Origin: Mixta calida
GTDB taxonomy: Bacteria; Pseudomonadota; Gammaproteobacteria; Enterobacterales; Enterobacteriaceae
DNA: 64,000 nt
NCBI RefSeq assembly: GCF_002953215.1
Contig: NZ_CP026378.1
Coordinates: forward strand, 2,772,540 to 2,836,539
Reading direction: 5' to 3'
The notes below the pieces were generated by a model. The model worked only from the letters and a program-made list of their open reading frames with translations. It searched no databases and was not told where the DNA came from. The first letter of the stretch is position 1. Each line of letters starts with the position of its first letter. The position numbers and the translations under genes are program-made. This document shows positions 1-7,516 of the stretch, one piece after another.

Positions 1-1
1 G

Positions 2-724
2 AACCGCCCTTTCTTTATGTATATGGCCTACCCGCAAACCCATGTGCCGCTGTTTGGCTCGCCAGAGTTTAAAGGCAAAGGCCATAACCGCTACGGCGAT
101 ATCATGCTGGAGATTGACTGGTCGGTAGGCCAGATCCGGCAGGCGCTGAAGAAAAATAATCTGGCGGAGAACACCATTATTATCTTTACCTCCGACAATG
201 GCCCCTGGCTGATGTATGACAAATATGGCATCTCCGGCTCGGCGCTGCCGCTGCGTGATGGGAAGAGTACGCCCTGGGAAGGCGGCCAGCGCGTGCCGTT
301 TATCATTAACTGGCCTGGCAAAATCAAGCCTGCCGTGGTGGAAGATATCGGCAGCACGCTCGATCTGCTGCCTACGCTAATGAAGATCACCGGCAGCACT
401 CATGCCCAGAAAACCCTGGACGGCTTTGATTTAAGCGCCGCCTTTTTACAGCGTCAGCCCAGCCCACGTACCTTTATGCCCTATTTTTACAAAGGCGAAA
501 TGGAGGCGTGGCGCGAAGGCGATTATAAGCTGGTCTTTACGCAGTATGACGGCGGGCAGCCGAAACGCCTGCAACAGCCGCTGATGTTTAATCTGCGCAC
601 CGATAGCAGCGAGCAGCATAATATCGCCGCGCAGGAGCCAGAGCGTTATCAACGCCTGATAAAGAACGCGCAGGACTATCTGCAGTCGCTGGGAGAAAAG
701 CGCGCGCCCCTGTTTGATATTTAA
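2..724 (+). CDS. Sulfatase family hydrolase, C-terminal part
   Basis: The open frame runs in from the window edge and stops at 722-724, so only the last 240 or so residues are present. The segment TSDNGPW is the conserved late metal-ligand motif (Asp-Asn) of arylsulfatase A-type enzymes. It is followed by a GG-x-R-VPF segment and a C-terminal subdomain typical of the family. The catalytic formylglycine motif (C/S-x-P-x-R) would lie upstream and cannot be seen. The family cleaves sulfate esters, usually in the periplasm, but the substrate cannot be inferred. No gene follows closely; the next one has its own iron-type promoter. Confidence 0.85.
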   Translation, partial: NRPFFMYMAYPQTHVPLFGSPEFKGKGHNRYGDIMLEIDWSVGQIRQALKKNNLAENTIIIFTSDNGPWLMYDKYGISGSALPLRDGKSTPWEGGQRVPFIINWPGKIKPAVVEDIGSTLDLLPTLMKITGSTHAQKTLDGFDLSAAFLQRQPSPRTFMPYFYKGEMEAWREGDYKLVFTQYDGGQPKRLQQPLMFNLRTDSSEQHNIAAQEPERYQRLIKNAQDYLQSLGEKRAPLFDI

Positions 725-808
725 CGACATCCGCCCGCTCAGCTTTCCTGGGCGGGCAATGATTTCCTCCTGAAACAGTCCCTGAAGAAGAGAAAGTTCT
801 CGCTTTAG

Positions 809-829
809 GAATAATTTTCATTATCATTT
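809..829. promoter_or_regulatory. Putative Fur box
   Basis: GAATAATTTTCATTATCAT closely resembles the Fur consensus GATAATGATAATCATTATC and lies about 60 bp before the iron-type ABC operon. By family knowledge this would repress the operon in iron-replete cells. Identified by eye only. Confidence 0.6.
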
Positions 830-886
830 AACCCGACCATTAATTACTGAAAACACAACAATAATTTTTATGAAGGGTAGCGTTAA

Positions 887-1882
887 ATGAAGAGAGCCAT
901 CTGCGCAGCAGGGTTAATGTTTGCCTCAGTCAGTTCTGCGTTTGCCACCACTTACCCGCTGACCATTGAAAATTGCGGCTATCAACAAACCTTTGCCGCC
1001 GCGCCCGAACGCGTGGTCGCATTAGGCCAAAACACCGCAGAAATTTTAATGCTGCTGGGGCTACAGGATAAAATGGTGGCCACCGCCTTTTGGCCGTCGA
1101 AAGTGTTGCCTCAGCTGGCGGAAAAAAACAGTAAAATAAAAACATTAACCGTTGAAATCCCTACCCTTGAATCGGTTCTGGCGCAAAATCCTGATTTTGT
1201 CGCCGCGCAGCTGCCCCTGCTCATGGGACCAGAAAGTAAAGTCGTTAAACGTGAAGACCTCGCCACTTTAGGCGTAAACAGTTATATGTCGCCGGGCATG
1301 TGCGCCACGAAAAAAGCTGTCGGGGATATGTATGGCAGCCGCCAGAAACTGTGGGATATGACTTATCTCTATAAAGAGATAGAAGATTTCGCGAAAATTT
1401 TTAATGTGGAAGCGCGTGGTCAGGCGTTAATTGCCGATTTTAAACAACGTGAGATAAATTTACGTCAGGAGTTTGCCAACCATAAGAATCGCGCTTTTGT
1501 TTTCTGGTTTTCCAGTTCCTCGCCCTCTGCTGACGCTTACGTCGGCGGAAAAAACAGCGCGTCAGGCTTTATCGCTAATGTGTTAGGCGGCCATAACGCG
1601 ATAACCTCCGAGGCGGAATGGCCAACCGTTGGCTGGGAAAGCATTATTGCCGCCAATCCCGATGTGATTGTGGTTTCCAGTCTCGATCGTAATCGCTGGG
1701 CGCTCGACAATGCGCAAGAAAAAATCAAATTTCTTAACAGCGATCCTACCGTCAGTCAGCTTGATGCGGTGAAAAAAGGTCACATTGTGGTTATGGATGG
1801 CCAGGCGATGAACCCGACTATCCGCACCCTGTATGGCGCTGAACAGATCGGCGAACAGCTTAGAAAAATGGAATTGAATTAA
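887..1882 (+). CDS. Iron/siderophore-type ABC transporter, periplasmic binding protein
   Basis: 331-residue protein with a Sec signal peptide (about residues 1-20, ending SSAFA) and no lipobox. The fold is that of the FepB/BtuF class III binding proteins: an N-terminal APERVVALGQNTAEILMLLG segment, then a C-terminal lobe with the WPTVGWESIIAANPDVIVV signature. It would capture an Fe(III)-chelate in the periplasm and pass it to the FecCD-type permease. The stop overlaps the permease start by one base (TAATG), indicating translational coupling. A Fur-like site precedes it, so iron is the likely cargo. Cobalamin or another metal chelate cannot be excluded. Confidence 0.85.
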   Translation: MKRAICAAGLMFASVSSAFATTYPLTIENCGYQQTFAAAPERVVALGQNTAEILMLLGLQDKMVATAFWPSKVLPQLAEKNSKIKTLTVEIPTLESVLAQNPDFVAAQLPLLMGPESKVVKREDLATLGVNSYMSPGMCATKKAVGDMYGSRQKLWDMTYLYKEIEDFAKIFNVEARGQALIADFKQREINLRQEFANHKNRAFVFWFSSSSPSADAYVGGKNSASGFIANVLGGHNAITSEAEWPTVGWESIIAANPDVIVVSSLDRNRWALDNAQEKIKFLNSDPTVSQLDAVKKGHIVVMDGQAMNPTIRTLYGAEQIGEQLRKMELN

Positions 1883-2922
1883 TGGCCACTGTTGTTCAAC
1901 AGGCGCGACGCGGCCTGTTTCTGACGCTGTCTGGCGTGCTTTCATTGGTGCTGTTAGCGCTGGTTATTGCGCTTGGGGTGAGCGTTGGCGAGCTCTCTAT
2001 TCCGCTCAGCAGCGTAGTAGGCGCGCTGGGTAATAAAACAGGCTTAACCCATGTTCCGCTGAATCGTATCCATGAAAGCGTCATTTGGGATTTTCGCTTA
2101 AGCCGGGCGCTGGTGGCCGCCTGCTGCGGCGCCGGGCTGGCTATTTGCGGCGCGGTATTGCAAAGCCTGCTGAAAAACGCCCTTGCCGAACCCTATGTGC
2201 TGGGCGTCTCCGCGGGCGCGTCAACCGGCGCGGTCTCGGTGGTGGTGTTGGGTATCGGCTCTGGCGCCGTCACGCTTTCAGCGGGCGCCTTTGCCGGCGC
2301 CTTCGCCGCCTTCGCCTTTGTTGCGTTTCTGACCAACGGCGCGCGTGGTGGTAATGAGCGCACTATCCTCGCTGGCGTCGCCGCGTCACAGCTTTTTAAT
2401 GCCATTACCGCCTATACCATCAGTACTTCCGCCAGCGCTCAGCAGGCGCGCGACGTCATGTTCTGGCTGCTTGGCAGCTTTAGCGGCGTAAGATGGCCTG
2501 AATTTCAGCTGGTGCTGGTGGTGGTGCTGGTCGGCCTGGCTATCTGCCTTTACTACTCACGGGCGCTTGATGCCTTTACCTTTGGCGACGATGCCGCGCT
2601 TTCGCTTGGCATCCCTGTCGCCTGGGTACGGCTAAGCCTGTTTACCACCACCGCGCTGATTACCGCCACCATTGTCAGCATGGCCGGATCGATTGGCTTT
2701 GTGGGATTGGTTGTCCCGCATGTTATGCGCTTCTTTTTCGGCCCGCTGCATCGCACCTTGCTGCTCGCCAGCGCGCTGGCCGGCGCGATTCTGATGGTAT
2801 TAGCGGATATCGCTTCGCGCCTGCTAATCGCCCCGCAAAGCCTGCCGGTTGGCGTGGTTACCGCCCTGGTCGGCGTGCCGTTTTTTGCCATCATTATTTA
2901 CCGTTCAGGGAGCAAGTCATGA
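1882..2922 (+). CDS. FecCD-family ABC transporter permease
   Basis: 346-residue polytopic inner-membrane protein of the FecCD/BtuC family. Diagnostic segments are RLSRALVAACCGAGLAICG near the N-terminus, GVSAGAS-x-G in the middle, and GSIGFVGLVVPHVMR near residue 270, which contributes to the coupling helix with the ATPase. It forms the membrane channel of the importer, normally as a homodimer because only one permease gene is present. The start overlaps the upstream stop by one base, and the end overlaps the ATPase start by four (ATGA). Confidence 0.92.
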   Translation: MATVVQQARRGLFLTLSGVLSLVLLALVIALGVSVGELSIPLSSVVGALGNKTGLTHVPLNRIHESVIWDFRLSRALVAACCGAGLAICGAVLQSLLKNALAEPYVLGVSAGASTGAVSVVVLGIGSGAVTLSAGAFAGAFAAFAFVAFLTNGARGGNERTILAGVAASQLFNAITAYTISTSASAQQARDVMFWLLGSFSGVRWPEFQLVLVVVLVGLAICLYYSRALDAFTFGDDAALSLGIPVAWVRLSLFTTTALITATIVSMAGSIGFVGLVVPHVMRFFFGPLHRTLLLASALAGAILMVLADIASRLLIAPQSLPVGVVTALVGVPFFAIIIYRSGSKS

Positions 2923-3680
2923 GTATCGGCGCTGAAAACGTCTCCTGGAAGGTCGGTAACAAAGTTATCGTCGACAATGTCTCGCTCACGGTTTCCCCAG
3001 GCACAACCGTCGGGCTACTCGGCCCTAATGGCTCTGGAAAGTCTTCACTGTTGCGCCTGCTTGCTGGCATTCGTCGCCCGCACGCGGGTACGGTTACGCT
3101 GGATGGCAAGGCGATGCGCCATATTGCCAAAAAACAGCTGGCCCGCCGTATCGCCTACGTTGAGCAGCACGCAGCAACCGAGGCGAATATGCGGGTGCGG
3201 GAGGTGGTGAAATTGGGCCGCATCCCGCATCACTCTCCCTTTTCCAGCTGGAGCCGGGAGGACGATAAGATTGTCGATGAAGCGCTGGAAAGAGTGGATA
3301 TGCTGAAATGCAGCGATCGGGGATGGCAAAGCCTGTCGGGCGGTGAGCGTCAAAGGGTGCATATCGCCAGAGCCCTGGCGCAAACGCCCGGCGAGATATT
3401 GTTAGATGAACCGACCAATCATTTGGATATCCATCACCAAATCCAGTTAATGAAGCTTATCAGCGAGCTGGCGGTAACCAGTATCGTCGCTATTCACGAT
3501 CTCAACCATGCTGCAATGTTTTGCGATGCGCTGATCGTCATGCAGAATGGCAACGTTATCGCCAGAGGAACGCCGGAACAGGTGCTTACCGAGTCACTGC
3601 TGTGGCAGGTGTTTCAGGTGGAAACGCGTATTGAGGTTTCCCCTTACCATGGCAAAAAACATATCCACTTTATTTCGTAA
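2919..3680 (+). CDS. Iron/siderophore-type ABC transporter ATPase
   Basis: 253-residue ATPase of the FepC/FecE/BtuD type. It shows Walker A GPNGSGKSS (about residue 35), signature LSGGERQRV, Walker B ILLDEPTNHLD and a switch His in AIHDLNH. It powers uptake through the preceding permease. The start overlaps the permease stop (ATGA). The protein ends 14 bp before the MFS gene, so the four genes are probably one transcript. Confidence 0.93.
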   Translation: MSIGAENVSWKVGNKVIVDNVSLTVSPGTTVGLLGPNGSGKSSLLRLLAGIRRPHAGTVTLDGKAMRHIAKKQLARRIAYVEQHAATEANMRVREVVKLGRIPHHSPFSSWSREDDKIVDEALERVDMLKCSDRGWQSLSGGERQRVHIARALAQTPGEILLDEPTNHLDIHHQIQLMKLISELAVTSIVAIHDLNHAAMFCDALIVMQNGNVIARGTPEQVLTESLLWQVFQVETRIEVSPYHGKKHIHFIS

Positions 3681-3694
3681 CAGCAGGTCATTTC

Positions 3695-4951
3695 ATGTTT
3701 TTGCCTTCCCTGCGACCGATGACGCAAATCTGGCCGCCTGTTTTATTAGGCAGCCAGTTTGTTTTCAATATTGGTTTTTATGCGGTTGTGCCCTTTTTAG
3801 CTCTGTTCCTGCGCGACGATATGCTGTTATCCGGCGGCGTCATCGGACTGGTGCTTGGGTTGCGCACTTTTTCACAGCAGGGGATGTTTATCGTCGGCGG
3901 GGCGCTATCGGATCGCTTTGGCGCGCGTATCGTTATACTTTGGGGCTGTTTTATCCGCATAGCAGGATTTCTGCTGCTGGCGTTGGGGCACTCCCTTTGG
4001 CCAATTGTACTTGGCGCCTGCCTGACCGGCGTTGGCGGAGCGTTGTTTTCCCCCTCTATTGAAGCGTTGCTCGCTAAAGCGGGCCAGCAAAGCGAGGCTA
4101 GCGGTAAACGCAGCCGCGCCGAATGGTTCGCTCTTTTTGCCGTATGCGGCGAACTGGGCGCGGTATTAGGCCCGGTATTGGGGGCGCTATTTGCCGGGCT
4201 GGGCTTTCGTCTGGTTGCGTTCGCCGGCGCCGCTGTTTTTTTACTGGCGCTGATCGTGCTCTCTTTTTCACTGCCGCCCACACAGAAAAAACCCGCTTCC
4301 ATGCGGCCCATTCCCTGGTGGACCGCATTGCGCCAGCCGCGGTTTGTCGCGTTTATTGTTGCGTACAGCGCCTGGTTATTAAGTTACAACCAGCTTTATC
4401 TGGCTTTGCCGGTGGAAATACAACGCGTCGGCGGAAGCGAAAAAGATCTGGGGCCGCTGTTTATGCTGGCCTCGTTATTAATCATTACCTTTCAACTGCC
4501 GCTGGCCCGTTTGGCTCGCGTCGTCGGGCCGGTCTGGAGTCTGCCCACGGGCTTTGCGTTGGTATCCGCCTCTTTTCTGAGCGTGGCGTTTTTCGCCGCC
4601 GATGCTCCCTCAACCAGCGGGCTTCGCCTGCTGCCTGCGGCTTGCTTTGTCACCTTACTCACCGTAGGGCAAATGCTGCTGGTACCTGCGGCGAAAGACC
4701 TTATTCCGCATTTTGCTGAAGAAGCCACACTCGGCGCGCACTATGGCGCCCTTGCCAGTGCCGGCGGTTGCGCGGTGCTGATCGGCAACTTTCTCTTTGG
4801 CAGCCTGCTGGATCTTGCGCTGGTGCCGTCTGCGCAGGCCAGCTATCCCTGGCTGCTACTGGCGCTGTTTCCGCTGTGTAGCGCCGGGGTATTACTGGTC
4901 ATTTGTCGCCGGATGCGCGAACAGATCGGTCATAGCAGACTGGGTAACTGA
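3695..4951 (+). CDS. MFS transporter, MdtH-like
   Basis: 418-residue, about 12-helix major facilitator protein. The N-terminal half has the loop 2-3 signature GGALSDRFGAR, and the layout resembles the MdtH (YceL) drug-efflux branch. AGCAGG lies a few bases before ATG. It is the last gene of the Fur-type operon and is followed by a strong terminator. Context suggests export of a siderophore, or handling of a siderophore after import, as EntS-like carriers do. This is inference; the sequence alone shows only an MFS carrier. Confidence 0.8.
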   Translation: MFLPSLRPMTQIWPPVLLGSQFVFNIGFYAVVPFLALFLRDDMLLSGGVIGLVLGLRTFSQQGMFIVGGALSDRFGARIVILWGCFIRIAGFLLLALGHSLWPIVLGACLTGVGGALFSPSIEALLAKAGQQSEASGKRSRAEWFALFAVCGELGAVLGPVLGALFAGLGFRLVAFAGAAVFLLALIVLSFSLPPTQKKPASMRPIPWWTALRQPRFVAFIVAYSAWLLSYNQLYLALPVEIQRVGGSEKDLGPLFMLASLLIITFQLPLARLARVVGPVWSLPTGFALVSASFLSVAFFAADAPSTSGLRLLPAACFVTLLTVGQMLLVPAAKDLIPHFAEEATLGAHYGALASAGGCAVLIGNFLFGSLLDLALVPSAQASYPWLLLALFPLCSAGVLLVICRRMREQIGHSRLGN

Positions 4952-4980
4952 CCGCTTCTGCCGGGCAAAAGCCGCAGACA

Positions 4981-5015
4981 AAAAAGCCCGCTCAGGCAAC
5001 CGTGAGCGGGCTTTT
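4981..5015. terminator. Bidirectional rho-independent terminator
   Basis: The stem AGCCCGCTCA / TGAGCGGGCT is flanked by A-run and T-run on both sides. It can end both the iron operon (+) and the convergent monooxygenase gene (-). Confidence 0.85.
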
Positions 5016-5037
5016 TATCACTGGCGCGTTTATGGCA

Positions 5038-5328
5038 TCAGGCCAGCACTTTCAGTTTTGTTACCTGTAGTTCGGCGCGATCTTTAATGGTTTCCATCAG
5101 ACGCAGGAACGGCGCCGCTTCACTGTGCTGCTGAATATGCGCTTCTGATTCCCAGCGCTCCAGCAAAACAAAGTGTTGCGGATTTTCCAGATCCTGATGC
5201 AGCTGATACTGCTGGCAGCCCGGCTCGCCCTGTACTTCGCGCTCTACGGTGCGCAGCGCCTGCTCAACCACATCCGCCTCGCCTGCTTTCGGGATCACGG
5301 TGGCGACAATAGCGATAACTTCACTCAT
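5038..5328 (-). CDS. Antibiotic biosynthesis monooxygenase (ABM) domain protein
   Basis: 96-residue ferredoxin-like ABM-fold protein (YgiN class): EPGCQQYQLHQD and HFVLLERWES are the typical strand-helix segments. The start at 5328 is chosen because GGAGAAAC lies directly before that ATG; an upstream in-frame ATG at 5358 has no ribosome site. Family members are dimeric quinol monooxygenases or heme/quinone-related enzymes, and the substrate here is unknown. It stands alone, convergent to the iron operon. Confidence 0.85.
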   Translation of the reverse strand: MSEVIAIVATVIPKAGEADVVEQALRTVEREVQGEPGCQQYQLHQDLENPQHFVLLERWESEAHIQQHSEAAPFLRLMETIKDRAELQVTKLKVLA

Positions 5329-5532
5329 TTTGTTTCTCCTTCGATCGGTTTGATACATTGCGTCAGGTCAGAATAGACGATATTGCGCCGCAATCGCATA
5401 GCGATTCCCGCAAGGAGGCACGCAGCGCTTAAATTTACGAATGACTGCTGATTTTTTATGCTTGAAATTCCTTGATTGGCCAATATATAGCGTTCAGGAT
5501 TATCTGGAATTCGTTTGTCAGGAGCCTCGCGT

Positions 5533-5793
5533 ATGAAACCGTGCGATGAAACCTTATCTCAGCAGCCGCAGAAAATCGTTGCGGCCGCGAATCAGGACTC
5601 CGTCCAGGAGCTGTTAAGCCTGCTGCAACAGCAAAATATGCCGCCGGAAACCGCGCTGGCTAACCTGGCGGTGGCGATGTCGCAACTGATGGCCAGCACC
5701 GGCTGCCATCAGTTTGTGCTCAGCAATCCGCTGTCGCAGCTGCTGGTGCTGCTGCAAACCGGCGCACCTGGGCACAGCCATATGATTCATTAA
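5533..5793 (+). CDS. Small hypothetical protein
   Basis: 86 residues, starting MKPCDETLSQ. A CAGGAGCC ribosome site precedes ATG 5533; a TTG at 5515 is in frame but lacks a site. The body is Gln/Leu-rich and predicted helical, and it ends in a His-containing tail (HSHMIH). It is not recognised. It sits alone between the ABM gene and the molybdenum hydroxylase operon, with no visible partner. Confidence 0.6.
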   Translation: MKPCDETLSQQPQKIVAAANQDSVQELLSLLQQQNMPPETALANLAVAMSQLMASTGCHQFVLSNPLSQLLVLLQTGAPGHSHMIH

Positions 5794-6029
5794 TTCGCGC
5801 GCCGTCCCTACCCTTGCGGACGGCTGCGCCATCTTTTGCCGCCCCTGCGCGGCGGCTCGCGCCTGCCGCTTCCCCTGTTCGCCCACAGAGCGTCTACACT
5901 TATCCCTTTACATAATAAGGTCGCTACAGCGGCCCTTTTCGCTCTCTTTTGAACGCAATGTGGACAGCGTTGCCCGGCGCTGAAGCGCGACGGCCGCCGT
6001 CATCCTCCATCCTGTAACCGGAGTTCGAT

Positions 6030-6521
6030 ATGGCTCAGCAACGAGTGATGCGGCTGCGCATCAACGGCAAAGATCATCCTCTCGCGCTGGATACGCGAGT
6101 CACCCTCCTTGACGCCCTGCGCGAACACGCCCACCTCACCGGCGCGAAAAAAGGCTGCGATCACGGGCAATGCGGCGCCTGTACGGTGCATATTGACGGC
6201 GAACGCGTACTGAGCTGCCTGACGCTGGCGGCACAGGCGGAAGATCGCGAGATCACCACTATCGAAGGGCTTTCCGGGCCGGACGCGACCCTGCATGCGG
6301 TGCAGGCGGCCTTTTTACGCCACGACGCTTTCCAGTGCGGCTACTGCACGCCGGGCCAGATTATGTCCGCCGTCGCCTGCATCAACGAAGGCCATGCCAA
6401 CAGCGACGATGAGATCCGCGAATACATGAGCGGCAATATCTGCCGCTGCGGCGCTTATCCCTTTATCGTCGCCGCGGTACGCGAAGCGGCGCAGCAGCTG
6501 AAAGAGGAGCAGACGGCATGA
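6030..6521 (+). CDS. Molybdenum hydroxylase, [2Fe-2S] subunit (PaoA-like)
   Basis: 163-residue iron-sulfur subunit of a xanthine oxidase-family enzyme. The plant-ferredoxin cluster is formed by GCDHGQCGACTVH plus a later Cys (VLSCL). The second cluster is formed by QCGYCTPGQ and NICRCGAY. It carries electrons from the Mo site to the FAD subunit. Unlike E. coli PaoA (YagT) it has no twin-arginine signal peptide: the protein starts directly at the ferredoxin domain, so the enzyme is predicted to be cytoplasmic. CCGGAG lies before the ATG. It overlaps the next gene by ATGA. Confidence 0.93.
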   Translation: MAQQRVMRLRINGKDHPLALDTRVTLLDALREHAHLTGAKKGCDHGQCGACTVHIDGERVLSCLTLAAQAEDREITTIEGLSGPDATLHAVQAAFLRHDAFQCGYCTPGQIMSAVACINEGHANSDDEIREYMSGNICRCGAYPFIVAAVREAAQQLKEEQTA

Positions 6522-7516
6522 GAGAATTTGACTATCAGCGCGCCGCCGATATCAGCGAGGCGACCGTGGCCGCCAGCGCGCCGGGCCATCGCCTGCTGGC
6601 GGGCGGCACCACGCTTATCGACCTGATGAAGTGCGACGTGGAACAGCCCGACGCGCTCATCGATATCACCCGGCTGACCGGCCTTGCAGAGATCGCGGTC
6701 AGCGACAGCCTTATCCGCATCGGCAGCCTGAGCAAAATGAGCCAGGTGGAGCAGCACGCCGCGCTGCAAAAGGCGGCGCCGGCGCTGACGCAAAGCCTCA
6801 CCAGCGCCGCCTCCGCGCAGCTGCGCAATATGGCGACCATCGGCGGCAACATCATGCAGCGCACGCGTTGCAGCTATTTCCGCGACGCGCACGGCTATCA
6901 CGCCTGCAATAAACGTCAGCCCGGTTCGGGCTGCGCCGCCCTGAGCGGTCATAACGCGAACCATGCGGTGCTGGGCAACAGCGATCGGTGCGTGGCGGTC
7001 TATCCCGGCGACCTGGCGGTAGCGCTGACCGCCTTCGACGCCACCCTGCTGCTGCGGGCGCCGGACGGCAGCGAACGCCGCGTGGCGGTGGAAGACTTTC
7101 TGCTGCTGCCGGGCGACCGACCCGATCTGGAGCAGGATCTGCATGCGGGCGAGATCATTACCGCCGTCGAGCTGCCGGTCACGCCCGCGCTGCGTCGCTC
7201 GCACTATCTGAAAGTGCGCGATCGCAGCAGCTATGAATTCGCTACCGCCAGCGCCGCCGTCGGGCTGGCGCTGGAAGAGGATGGCGTCACGCTGCGCGAT
7301 GTGCGCATCGCGCTGGGCGGCGTGGCGACCAAACCCTGGCGCGCCCGCGCGCTGGAGCAGGCGCTGCGCGGCAAACCCTTTAATGAGCAGCAGCTGCGCG
7401 ATCTGGCGCCGCTGGCGATGCAGGACGCCTGCGCGCTGGCGGATAACGGCTATAAAATCACCCTGGCGCCGCGCGTGATCGTGCGGGCGCTGCTGGCGGC
7501 GGGAGGCCAGGCATGA
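6518..7516 (+). CDS. Molybdenum hydroxylase, FAD subunit (PaoB-like)
   Basis: 332-residue FAD-binding subunit of the xanthine dehydrogenase family, with LLAGGTTLIDLMK and NMATIGGNIMQRTRC as FAD/pyrophosphate contacts. RCSYFRDAHGYHACNK followed by PGSGCAA carries the extra cysteines that in E. coli PaoB (YagS) hold an additional [4Fe-4S] cluster. That places this enzyme in the PaoABC branch rather than with classical xanthine dehydrogenases. It overlaps both neighbours by ATGA. Confidence 0.92.
   Translation: MREFDYQRAADISEATVAASAPGHRLLAGGTTLIDLMKCDVEQPDALIDITRLTGLAEIAVSDSLIRIGSLSKMSQVEQHAALQKAAPALTQSLTSAASAQLRNMATIGGNIMQRTRCSYFRDAHGYHACNKRQPGSGCAALSGHNANHAVLGNSDRCVAVYPGDLAVALTAFDATLLLRAPDGSERRVAVEDFLLLPGDRPDLEQDLHAGEIITAVELPVTPALRRSHYLKVRDRSSYEFATASAAVGLALEEDGVTLRDVRIALGGVATKPWRARALEQALRGKPFNEQQLRDLAPLAMQDACALADNGYKITLAPRVIVRALLAAGGQA

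Noticed and set aside
5794..6029. Possible molybdenum-cofactor riboswitch before the hydroxylase operon
   Set aside because: No arrangement of conserved helices could be matched by eye; a covariance-model search would be needed.
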